Shown here: positions 43,601 through 55,600 of the stretch, in pieces
Numbering within the stretch: the first letter of the stretch is position 1
Layout of the letters: the number at the start of each line of letters is the position of its first letter
NCBI GenBank assembly: GCA_951394045.1
Contig: OX595993.1
Span: 744,001-808,000, forward strand
Direction of reading: 5' to 3'
Source: Nitzschia sp. DOCU1
Lineage: Eukaryota; Bacillariophyta; Bacillariophyceae; Bacillariales; Bacillariaceae
DNA: 64,000 bases
Made by a program: the position numbers and the translations under genes
The notes under the pieces: model-generated
Told to the model about the DNA's origin: nothing
Databases searched by the model: none
Seen by the model: only the letters and a program-made list of their open reading frames with translations

Positions 43601-46600
43601 ACAACTCCCCGGAACCCAACGAGTCTTCGTCACTCTCGTGCTCTTCGATCGGTTGATTTAGATTCGCCAAGTGCTGACCTTTCGTTGGATCGCCGCGCTT
43701 TAGTCTTGCCCTCTCCTCGGCCTCCGCCTGCTCCCTCGCCTTGATGGCGGCAGCCAACAATGGTTTGTCAGGCGGTGGACCCTTGGGGGCATCAAACAAC
43801 TCCCCGGAACCCAACGAGTCTTCGTCACTCTCGTGCTCTTCGATCGGTTGATTTAGATTCGCCAAGTGCTGACCTTTCGTTGGATCGCCGCGCTTTAGTC
43901 TTGCCCTCTCCTCGGCCTCCGCCTGCTCCCTCGCCTTGATGGCGGCAGCCAACAATGGTTTGTCAGGCGGTGGACCCTTGGGGGCATCAAACAACTCCCC
44001 GGAACCCAGCGAGTTGCCGTCATTGTCATAGTTGGTCTTCGGTTGGTTCAAATCCTTCAGGTGACCAGTAGGATCCTCGCTGGTCGCGCGACGCACGGGT
44101 GGAAGTCCCCCAATGCCGTCGGGAACAGGGGATAATGTCACTGAAGGGCGTTCCTTCGCTTCCTCCTGTTCAAAATCTTCCAGCTCCCGCAGCTCGCTGT
44201 CAGCTAGTTCCTCGCCCAAGTGGCGTCGGGCAAACAACTCAAGACAATACAAGCGATCCTCGTCGATATCTTCCCCGGAGTCACGACGGCGCAACAAATC
44301 TTCGAACTCCTTCCGGTACCCGCGCTCCTTCCGGCGTTTCTTCTTGAAAGCGTCAAGGTCGGCCTTCTCTTCATCGTCGAGTTCCTCTCCACTCTGCCAC
44401 TTGTCGAACAAGTCAAGCTCGTAGAGTCGGTCTTCGTCGATGTCTTCGCCGTTCTCCTGCCGATCGAGTAAATCGTTTAACTCGTCGACCTCGCCAGACG
44501 ACAAACTAGAATCCTCTGATCCGGATTCGATTCCCATGCTCGCAGGAAGGATAGCATCGTCCTTTGATGCCGGCACCGGAGCGTCTGAAGGCATTCCCGT
44601 GGAAGAGCCCGAGGAAGAGCCCGAGGAAGATCTTTTTGACGATCCATGGGAGGATCGACTGGAAGATCCGCCTGACGAGGAGACCTCATCAGGGTGCCCG
44701 TCTTCCTCAATCTTGGCAAGCTTGGCTGCCGCCTCTGCCTGCTCCCTCGCCTTGATGGCGGCAGCTAGCAACGGCTTGTCGGGTGGTGGACCCTTGGGGG
44801 CATCAAACAACTCCCCGGAACCCAACGAGTCTTCGTCACTCTCGTGCTCTTCGATCGGTTGATTCAGATTCGCCAAGTGCTGACCTTTCGTTGGATCGCC
44901 ACGCTTTAGTCTTGCCCTCTCCTCGGCCTCCGCCTGCTCCCTCGCCTTGATGGCCGCAGCCAGCAATGGCTTGTCGGGCGGTGGACCCTTGGGGGCATCA
45001 AACAACTCCCCGGAACCCAACGAGTCTTCGTCACTCTCGTGCTCTTCGATCGGTTGATTTAGATTCGCCAAGTGCTGCCCTTTCGTTGGATCGCCGCGCT
45101 TTAGTCTTGCCCTCTCCTCGGCCTCCGCCTGCTCCCTCGCCTTGATGGCGGCAGCCAGCAATGGCTTGTCGGGCGGTGGACCCTTGGGGGCATCAAACAA
45201 CTCCCCGGAACCCAACGAGTCTTCGTCACTCTCGTGCTCTTCGATCGGTTGATTTAGATTCGCCAAGTGCTGACCTTTCGTTGGATCGCCGCGCTTTAGT
45301 CTTGCCCTCTCCTCGGCCTCCGCCTGCTCCCTCGCCTTGATGGCGGCAGCCAACAATGGTTTGTCAGGCGGTGGACCCTTGGGGGCATCAAACAACTCCC
45401 CGGAACCCAGCGAGTCGCCGTCATTGTCATAGTTGGTCTTCGGTTGGTTCAAATCCTTCAGGTGACCAGTAGGATCCTCGCTGGTCGCGCGACGCACGGG
45501 TGGAAGTCCCCCAATGCCGTCGGGAACAGGGGATAATGTCACTGAAGGGCGTTCCTTCGCTTCCTCCTGTTCAAAATCTTCCAGCTCCCGCAGCTCGCTG
45601 TCAGCTAGTTCCTCGCCCAAGTGGCGTCGGGCAAACAACTCAAGACAATACAAGCGATCCTCGTCGATATCTTCCCCGGAGTCACGACGGCGCAACAAAT
45701 CTTCGAACTCCTTCCGGTACCCGCGCTCCTTCCGGCGTTTCTTCTTGAAAGCGTCAAGGTCGGCCTTCTCTTCATCGTCGAGTTCCTCTCCACTCTGCCA
45801 CTTGTCGAACAAGTCAAGCTCGTAGAGTCGGTCTTCGTCGATGTCTTCGCCGTTCTCCTGCCGATCGAGTAAATCGTTTAACTCGTCGACCTCGCCAGAC
45901 GACAAACTAGAATCCTCTGATCCGGATTCGATTCCCATGCTCGCAGGAAGGATAGCATCGTCCTTTGATGCCGGCACCGGAGCGTCTGAAGGCATTCCCG
46001 TGGAAGAGCCCGAGGAAGAGCCCGAGGAAGATCTTTTTGACGATCCATGGGAGGATCGACTGGAAGATCCGCCTGACGAGGAGACCTCATCAGGGTGCCC
46101 GTCTTCCTCAATCTTGGCAAGCTTGGCTGCCGCCTCTGCCTGCTCCCTCGCCTTGATGGCGGCAGCTAGCAACGGCTTGTCGGGTGGTGGACCCTTGGGG
46201 GCATCAAACAACTCCCCGGAACCCAACGAGTCTTCGTCACTCTCGTGCTCTTCGATCGGTTGATTCAGATTCGCCAAGTGCTGACCTTTCGTTGGATCGC
46301 CACGCTTTAGTCTTGCCCTCTCCTCGGCCTCCGCCTGCTCCCTCGCCTTGATGGCCGCAGCCAGCAATGGCTTGTCGGGCGGTGGACCCTTGGGGGCATC
46401 AAACAACTCCCCGGAACCCAACGAGTCTTCGTCACTCTCGTGCTCTTCGATCGGTTGATTTAGATTCGCCAAGTGCTGACCTTTCGTTGGATCGCCACGC
46501 TTTAGTCTTGCCCTCTCCTCGGCCTCCGCCTGCTCCCTCGCCTTGATGGCGGCAGCCAGCAATGGCTTGTCGGGCGGTGGACCCTTGGGGGCATCAAACA

Positions 46601-49600
46601 ACTCCCCGGAACCCAACGAGTCTTCGTCACTCTCGTGCTCTTCGATCGGTTGATTTAGATTCGCCAAGTGCTGACCTTTCGTTGGATCGCCGCGCTTTAG
46701 TCTTGCCCTCTCCTCGGCCTCCGCCTGCTCCCTCGCCTTGATGGCGGCAGCCAACAATGGTTTGTCAGGCGGTGGACCCTTGGGGGCATCAAACAACTCC
46801 CCGGAACCCAGCGAGTCGCCGTCATTGTCATAGTTGGTCTTCGGTTGGTTCAAATCCTTCAGGTGACCAGTAGGATCCTCGCTGGTCGCGCGACGCACGG
46901 GTGGAAGTCCCCCAATGCCGTCGGGAACAGGGGATAATGTCACTGAAGGGCGTTCCTTCGCTTCCTCCTGTTCAAAATCTTCCAGTTCCCGCAGCTCGCT
47001 GTCAGCTAGTTCCTCGCCCAAGTGGCGTCGGGCAAACAACTCAAGACAATACAAGCGATCCTCGTCGATATCTTCCCCGGAGTCACGACGGCGCAACAAA
47101 TCTTCGAACTCCTTCCGGTACCCGCGCTCCTTCCGGCGTTTCTTCTTGAAAGCGTCAAGGTCGGCCTTCTCTTCATCGTCGAGTTCCTCTCCACTCTGCC
47201 ACTTGTCGAACAAGTCAAGCTCGTAGAGTCGGTCTTCGTCGATGTCTTCGCCGTTCTCCTGCCGATCGAGTAAATCGTTTAACTCGTCGACCTCGCCAGA
47301 CGACAAACTAGAATCCTCTGATCCGGATTCGATTCCCATGCTCGCAGGGGGGAGAGAAGAACCGGACGAAGAGGTCGACGAGGAAGAAGAGGCCATTCGT
47401 GGTAAGTCGTGTTTTTCTTTTTTCGTTTCTTCAGCTTGGGTTGGACTTTTTGGAGCATCAGACGACTTGCCAAATCTCAGAGAATCCTCACCCTCGTCAA
47501 CTCCTTCCCTGGACTGGCTGGTGGCAAACTGTTCTGGATCAAAGACAGAAATAGTAGAATCCCTCATTCCCAGCGACATTGCCGACGAATCAAAATCCAT
47601 ATCGGACGAGAGATCTACTGTGGGCGCTGCAAAGTCAAGGACCGGTGGAACCCAAATAGAATCACTGGTTGCATCGCCTGTATCTGTCGTGTCACCCTCG
47701 CTTTGAATGTACTTGTCAGCATCAGCCTCGATTCCTCGCATCACACTTTCAAAAGTTGGAATCGTCGAGCCTGCGATGAAACTTTCTCTCTTTGTTGCAT
47801 CGTTTTTACTTGACGAATGCGTGGATGTTGAAGAAGACGATGAATCCCCAGACGAAGAATCGCTAGAGGAGGACCCGGTAGATGAAGAGCCTGAAGATCG
47901 TGTGGAGGAAAAAGATTCTGCAGTGCTTGATCCAGCATTCACTGTGAGTTCGGCCGTTTCGGGTTGTTGAACAGTATTGGAAGCAGCAGTGAAAGTACCT
48001 GCATCGTGAGAAGTCAGATCGGAAGTAACCGCCAGTGGGCTAGCAACCAGACTAGATACGACTGCTCGCGATTCGGGCACCTGCTTTTGCTTTTCTTTCT
48101 TCTCGAAATCTTGCAAGTCCATTTGTTCATTTATCGACAACTCTCCGCCCAAATGATGGCGGGCGAGTAACTCAAGACAGTATAAACGATCTTCGTCGAC
48201 GTCCTCGCCATTGTCCCTCTGGTCCAGTAGTTCTTCGAGCTCACGCCGGTAGGCTCGCTCTTGTCGCCGCCTGTTCTTGAAGGCATTTAGGCTCGCTTTC
48301 TCTTCCTGACCAAGTTCTTCCCCTCTCTTCCACTTGTCAAATAAGTCCAGCTCTTTGAGACGATCTTCGTCGATCTGCTCGCCGCTGTCCTTTCTGTCAA
48401 GCAAATCATCCAACTCGTCCACCTCGCCAGATGACAGACTCGAATCATCATCAATACCAGCAACGACCTCCTTTATGTTCGAGGCTGGGACAGTGGCTAG
48501 GGAAGCAACCGCAGCAGCGTCGGTCGCTGACATTGTCGAACTTGAGGGCGCATTATCTGGAACCATTGAGGGGGCAGCTGGCCCATTGATAGACGATTCG
48601 GAAGACGACGAAGAAGAACCTTCGTCACCAGAGACATTGCCAGCATGGTCCTCCTCAATGTTGGCAAGCTTGGTTGCGGCCTCCGCCTGCTCCCTAGCCT
48701 TGAGGGCGGCAGCCACGAGCGGCTTGTCAGGTGGTGGCCCCTTTGCGGTTTCGAAAAGATCTCCAGAACCCAACGAGTCTCCGTCGCTCTCGTGTTCAAT
48801 CTTGGGCTGGTTCAGGTCATTCAGATGACCCGTAGGATCGTCACTAGAAGCCAGCTTGATCGGGGGTGCCTGGTCGGACCCTTCAGATTCGTCCTCGTTT
48901 GGAACCTTTTCTGGACTGATTGGAGCCGGAGCTGCTTTAGACTTGAGCTCCTGCTTCTCCTTTTCCTCTTTCTCGAAATCCTGCAAATCGAGCGATTCCT
49001 TTTCATCGAGCTCTTCGCCCAGGTGGCGGCGGGCATAAAGTTCCAGGCAATATAATCGATCTTCGTCGACGTCCTCGCCATTCTCTCTTCGGTCCAAAAG
49101 GCTTTGGAATTCACGTCGATACGCCCGCTCTTGTTGCCGCCTCTTCTTGAATGCGTTTAGGTCAGCTTTCTCTTGCGTGTCCAGCTCCTTCCCGCTCTGC
49201 CACCTGTCGAATAAGTCCAGCTCATATAGACGATCTTCGTCTATTGTTTCTCCGTTCTCTTGGCGCTCCAACAAACTGTTCAACTCGTCAACCTCGCCAG
49301 ATGACAAACTCGAATCATCATCAATACCAGCACCCACCTCGATCGAATCTCCGCTCTCGACTGGCCCTGGCACCGGTAAGGTCTGGATATGGGCCGGGGA
49401 AACAACAGCAGCAGGTTCTGCAACTGTCGATCTTGTTAGCGCATCAACTTGAATTTTCGATGGAACAGCAGGTCCGTTGACAGACGATTCGGAAGACGTC
49501 GAAGATGAACCATCGTCACCAGAGCCATTGCCAGCATGGTCCTCCTTAATGTTGGCAGGCTTGGTTGCGGCCTCCGCCTTCTCCCTAGCCTTGAGGGCGG

Positions 49601-52600
49601 CAGCCACGAGCGGCTTGTCAGGTGGTGGCCCCTTTGCGGTTTCGAAAAGATCTCCAGAACCCAACGAGTCTCCGTCGCTCTCGTGTTCAATATTGGGCTG
49701 GTTCAGGTCATTCAGATGACCCGTAGGATCGTCACTAGAAGCCAGCTTGATCGGGGGTGCCTGGTCGGACCCTTCAGATTCGTCCTCGTTTGGAACCTTT
49801 TCTGGACTGATTGGAGCCTCCGATTCGCATGGCGCCGGAGCTGCTTTAGACTTGAGCTCCTGCTTCTCCTTTTCCTCTTTCTCGAAATCCTGCAAATCGA
49901 GCGATTCCTTTTCATCGAGATCTTCGCCCAGGTGGCGGCGGGCATAAAGTTCCAGGCAATATAATCGATCTTCGTCGACGTCCTCGCCATTCTCTCTTCG
50001 GTCCAAAAGGCTTTGGAATTCACGTCGATACGCCCTCTCTTGTCGCCGCCTCTCCTTGAATGCGTTTAGGTCAGCTTTCTCTACCGTGTCCAGCTCCTCC
50101 CCGCTCTGCCACCTGTCGAATAAGTCCAGCTCATATAGACGATCTTCGTCTATTGTTTCTCCGTTCTCTTGGCGCTCCAACAAACTGTTCAACTCGTCAA
50201 CCTCGCCAGATGACAAACTCGAATCATCATCAATACCAGCAACAACATTGATCGAATCTTTGCTGGTAACGGGCTTTTCAACGGTAGGGATTGTGGTCAG
50301 CCCTGGAGCAACAGCGGCAGAACCGATCGAACCTGGGAGCGGATCGTCTCCCATCGTTGACGGGGTATCTGAAACACTGGCAGACGATTCGGAAGATGTC
50401 GAAGAAGAACCATCGTCACCAGAGACATTGCCAGCATGGTCCTCCTCAATGTTGGCAAGCTTGGTTGCGGCCTCCGCCTTCTCCCTAGCCTTGAGGGCGG
50501 CAGCCACGAGCGGCTTGTCAGGTGGTGGCCCCTTTGCGGTTTCGAAAAGATCTCCAGAACCCAACGAGTCTCCGTCGCTCTCGTGTTCAATCTTGGGCTG
50601 GTTCAGGTCATTCAGATGACCCGTAGGATCGTCACTAGAAACCCGCTTGATCGGGGGTGCCTGGTCGGACCCTTCAGATTCGTCCTCATTTGGAACCTTT
50701 TCTGGATTAATTGAAGCCTCTGATTCGATTGGCGCAGAAGCTGCTTTTGACTTGAGCAACTGCTTTTGCTTTTCTTTCTTCTCGAAATCTTGCAAATCCA
50801 TTTGTTCATTTATCGACAACTCTCCGCCCAAATGATGGCGGGCGAGTAACTCAAGACAGTATAAACGATCTTCGTCGACGTCCTCGCCATTGTCCCTCTG
50901 GTCCAGTAGTTCTTCGAGCTCACGCCGGTAGGCTCGCTCTTGTCGCCGCCTGTTCTTGAAGGCATTTAGGCTCGCTTTCTCTTCCTGACCAAGTTCTTCC
51001 CCTCTCTTCCACTTGTCAAATAAGTCCAGCTCTTTGAGACGATCTTCGTCGATCTGCTCGCCGCTGTCCTTTCTATCAAGCAAATCATCCAACTCGTCCA
51101 CCTCGCCAGATGACAGACTCGAATCATCATCAATACCAGCAACGACCTCCTTTATGTTCGAGGCTGGGACAGTGGCCAGGGAAGCAACCGCAGCAGCGTC
51201 GGTCGCTGACATTGTCGAACTTGAGGGCGCATTATCTGGAACCATTGAGGGGGCAGCTGGCCCATTGACAGACGATTCGGAAGACGACGAAGAAGAACCA
51301 TCGTCACCAGAGACATTGCCAGCATGGTCCTCCTCAATGTTGGCAAGCTTGGTTGCGGCCTCCGCCTTCTCCCTAGCCTTGAGGGCGGCAGCCACGAGCG
51401 GCTTGTCAGGTGGTGGCCCCTTTGCGGTTTCGAAAAGATCTCCAGAACCCAACGCGTCTCCGTCGCTCTCGTGTTCAATCTTGGGCTGGTTCAGGTCATT
51501 CAGATGACCCGTAGGATCGTCACTAGAAGCCAGCTTGATCGGGGGTGCCTGGTCGGACCCTTCAGGTTCGTCCTCGTTTGGAACCTTTTCTGGACTGATT
51601 GGAGCCGGAGCTGCTTTAGACTTGAGCTCCTGCTTCTCCTTTTCCTCTTTCTCGAAATCCTGCAAATCGAGCAATTCCTTTTCATCGAGCTCTTCGCCCA
51701 GGTAGCGGCGGGCATAAAGTTCCAGGCAATATAATCGATCTTCGTCGACGTCCTCGCCATTCTCTCTTCGGTCCAAAAGGCTTTGGAATTCACGTCGATA
51801 CGCCCGCTCTTGTTGCCGCTTCTTCTTGAATGCGTTTAGGTCAGCTTTCTCTCCCATGTCCAGCTCCTCCCCGCTCTGCCACCTGTCGAATAAGTCCAGC
51901 TCATATAGACGAGCTTCATCGACCTCCTCCCCGTTCTCCTTTCTATCAAGCAAATCATCCAACTCGTCAACCTCGCCAGATGACAAACTCGAATCATCAT
52001 CAATACCAGCACCCACCTCGATCGAATCTCCGCTCTCGACTGGCCCTGGCACCGGTAAGGTCTGGATATGGGCCGGGGAAACAACAGCAGCAGGTTCTGC
52101 AACTGTCGATCTTGTTAGCGCATCATCTTGAACTTTCGGTGAGACCGCAGGTCCGTTGACAGACGATTCGGAAGACGACGAAGAAGAACCATCGTCACCA
52201 GAGCCATTGCCAGCTTGGTCCTCCTTAATGTTGGCAGGCTTGGTTGCGGCCTCCGCCTTCTCCCTAGCCTTGAGGGCGGCAGCCACGAGCGGCTTGTCAG
52301 GTGGTGGCCCCTTTGCGGTTTCGAAAAGATCTCCAGAACCCAACGAGTCTCCGTCGCTCTCGTGTTCAATCTTGGGCTGGTTCAGGTCATTCAGATGACC
52401 CGTAGGATCGTCACTAGAAGCCAGCTTGATCGGGGGTGCCTGGTCGGACCCTTCAGATTCGTCCTCGTTTGGAACCTTTTCTGGACTGATTGGAGCCTCC
52501 GATTCGCATGGCGCCGGAGCTGCTTTAGACTTGAGCTCCTGCTTCTCCTTTTCCTCTTTCTCGAAATCTTGCAAGTCAAGCAGCTCGTCCTCTGTTAAAT

Positions 52601-55600
52601 CTTCGCCTAAATGTCTTCTGGCATATAGTTCCAGGCAGTACAAGCGATCATCGTCGACGTCCTCGCCATTCTCTCTTCGGTCCAAAAGGCTTTGGAATTC
52701 ACGTCGATACGCCCGCTCTTGTTGCCGCCTCTTCTTGAATGCGTTTAGGTCAGCTTTCTCTTCCGTGTCCAGCTCCTCCCCGCTCTGCCACCTGTCGAAT
52801 AAGTCCAGCTCATATAGACGATCTTCGTCTATTGTTTCTCCGTTCTCTTGGCGCTCCAACAAACTGTTCAACTCGTCAACCTCGTCTGACGACAAGCTTG
52901 ATTCTTCATAGATATTCCCTTCACGACTATGTGAGGAAGACATCGCTGGCGATGCATCACGGTTGTTCTTTTCAAGGCCAATTGTCGGGTCTACCGGCAC
53001 AGGCGTAGTTTGTGAAGCATTTGATACCGTTGATGCACCACTATGTGATGAATTATCTGACGCACTTTCCGTCGCCGGCAGTTCTTGTCCCGGTCTCTCC
53101 CCTTGACCAACAACATCATCATCCGTGGTCTGCGCTACTGGGACAGCAGTTTTGACATTGTAGAAAACAGTGATATCAGCACCCATTCGATTCGATTCAG
53201 CCACCTGAAAGTCCCGCAATAACGCAGCTTCGTTGTCATTCAATTTTTCCCCAGTGCGGGATCGTTCAAGGAGCTCAAGAATGCCGAGTCTGCTGTCGTC
53301 GATCGACTCCCCGGCCTCCATTTTCTCTTTGAGTATTATGTACTCCTTCTTTAGTTTCCGTTGAAATAGTCGGCGCTGCCGAAACTTCTGGTTCAAAGCC
53401 CTTTCCGATGGCTCTAGCGTACCTCCATTTTGCCATCGGTCAAAGAGCTCAAGGTCTCGCAGGCGATCATGGTCATAAGTCGCACCGGAATGGCGGTTGG
53501 AGCGAAGGTGACTGAGCTCTTCCAATTCATTTTTAGAAAGAACGGAATCTTGTGCATCGTTGAGAGAACTATTGGCCGACGAGTTCGATTGGGACATGTC
53601 TGCATTCGATGACTGGCTTGAGTCGGTGTCACCGTCAGCAGCTGAATGCATGCTTGATGCTTCCTGGATAGCGGGCAGGGAGGCACCCGGGGTATGCGCA
53701 TGTTTAAGAATCTGTTTCGACAGCTCGGAAGCAGCGACCGCTTCGGCGAATTCCTCTTCATTTTCAAAGTCTTGAAGGTCCAATAGCTCATCTTTGGACA
53801 ACTCATCACCAACACGTCGACGTTCCAAAAGCTCCAGACAGTAAAGACGATCTTCGTCGACCGCGTCGCCCTTTTCTGCTTTATCGAGCATTTGAAGGAG
53901 CTCCTTGCGGTACTGGCGCTCTTTGCGACGCTTTGCCTTAAAAACATTCAAGTCCTCCTGTTCCTTCTCGTCGAGTGATTCACCGCTCTGAAATTTGTCG
54001 TACAGATCGAGGTCGTAAAGGCGGCTTTCATCCACTTTCTCTCCGTTTTCTTGTTGTTCGAGTAGGTCGTTCAGTTCCTCCAGCTCACCAGACGAGAGAC
54101 TGGAGTCCGTGAAGCTTTTCTGCTGGTCCTCGTCGTGTGCTGCAGGTTTGCTTGTCGGTGCTGACTGACCAACCCTTTTCTTTCCAGTACCACTGGAACT
54201 GCTGCTACCGCTACTGGAGGAAGCATCATCATCTCCAAGCAAAGCCTTGGCTTTGGCGCGAGCTGCTTCTCGCGGATCGTCGACCTTGGCAGGTTCGGCT
54301 ATCTGCTCCGTTTTCGTCTTCTCAGGAGTAACTCGTTCCTTTTCTTCGTTCTCGAAGTCCTGTAGATCCAACAACTCGTCCTCCGAAAGATCCTCGCCCA
54401 CCCGCCGCCGTTCCATCAATTCCAAACAGTAAAGGCGGTCTTCGTCAACCATTTCTCCGCGGTCACTGCGATCCAAGAGAGCCAAAAATTCCTTACGGTA
54501 GGCCCGTTGTCGCCGCCGCCGTTCCTGGAATTTGCGAAGATCGGCCCTCTCTTCGGCACTCAAATCTTCACCTGCCTGCCATCGGTCCATCAAGTCTAAT
54601 TCATAGAGACGGTCAACGTCGACTGCTTCTCCATTGTCTTGACGTTCCAAGAGATGATTGAGTTCCGCCAACTCTGCCGAGGACAAGCTGGACTCACTCA
54701 TAGATTGATCAATCTCACCAGGGGAGCCTGGTGTCGGGGTGCTCGTAGTATTAGCTGGAGGGGATGAAGCATTGGATGGCGGTTCCTTGTGCGTGGGCTT
54801 GTCCCCTCCGAGCGACCCAAAGGAAGCGTTCAAACTCGAGTTGGAGTCAAACGGCAATGTTGGCGGATTTGACCATACTTGAGGATCCTGCTCGCTCTCT
54901 GGAGGGTGTGACCCTTCTTTGATATCGGTGGAAGTTGACGAGGCAGATGACGAATCGCTAGGTTGATAGGAGGATCGGTCTGGAAAAGCCTGGGATGCAA
55001 TGGATGCGGGGGTCCCGCCGGGTGCGAACGACGCTACTCGACCTTGATGCTGGGGTTTTAATGGTTCTTCTTCGGAGGACGAAGTGGAAGCTCCCGGACT
55101 TGGCATTCCTTGCCGTCGATGGGACGTCGATCGCTGACTCGAAGAAGGATGATGACTGGTGCTCTCTTGACTGGGTTCACCGGTGCTAAAGTATGCACTC
55201 TCTTGAGAGGATTGCCCGCTTAATTCAACCTCTTCTTCGTCCCATTCATCGGCACGTTCACTGGCGCTACTTGACGCAACATTGGAATCCATGCTGCTTT
55301 CAATGGAATTTTCCAGGGACGCGTCGCCCTCGTCCGAGTAAGCTTGCGTTTCGTAGCTAGACTCTTCGCTCTGCTCTTCCTCGCTGACGTCCATGTCTTC
55401 TGCCGTCGAATGACGAGAAGAAGACTTTTCCTGTGACTCTTTGCCCTTACTTGACCTAGTAGAGGCGTCTTCAGCAACGGCCTCCATGGAGGGAGCAAAC
55501 TCGTGGCCGGATCCATATTGTCGTCGAGGCTTGGATCGGGGGGTCTTGTCGTCATCTCGCGCTAGAACTGCAGCTAAACGGGTTCTGCCACTTTGTTGGG

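Noticed and set aside
30126..54432. Many open frames on the plus strand and in other minus frames inside the giant gene, some of 100-400 codons (for example 41830-43023 and 33304-34236)
   Set aside because: They are mirror frames of Ser/Glu/Asp-rich repeats. They repeat with the same period as the giant frame, have odd Ser/Cys/Leu-rich composition and show no domain.
34760..54720. EF-hand calcium-binding loops in the giant protein's modules
   Set aside because: The ENGEDIDED loop has the hydrophobic residue at position 9 rather than 8, and the ligand pattern D-x-D-x-D/N-G is not kept.
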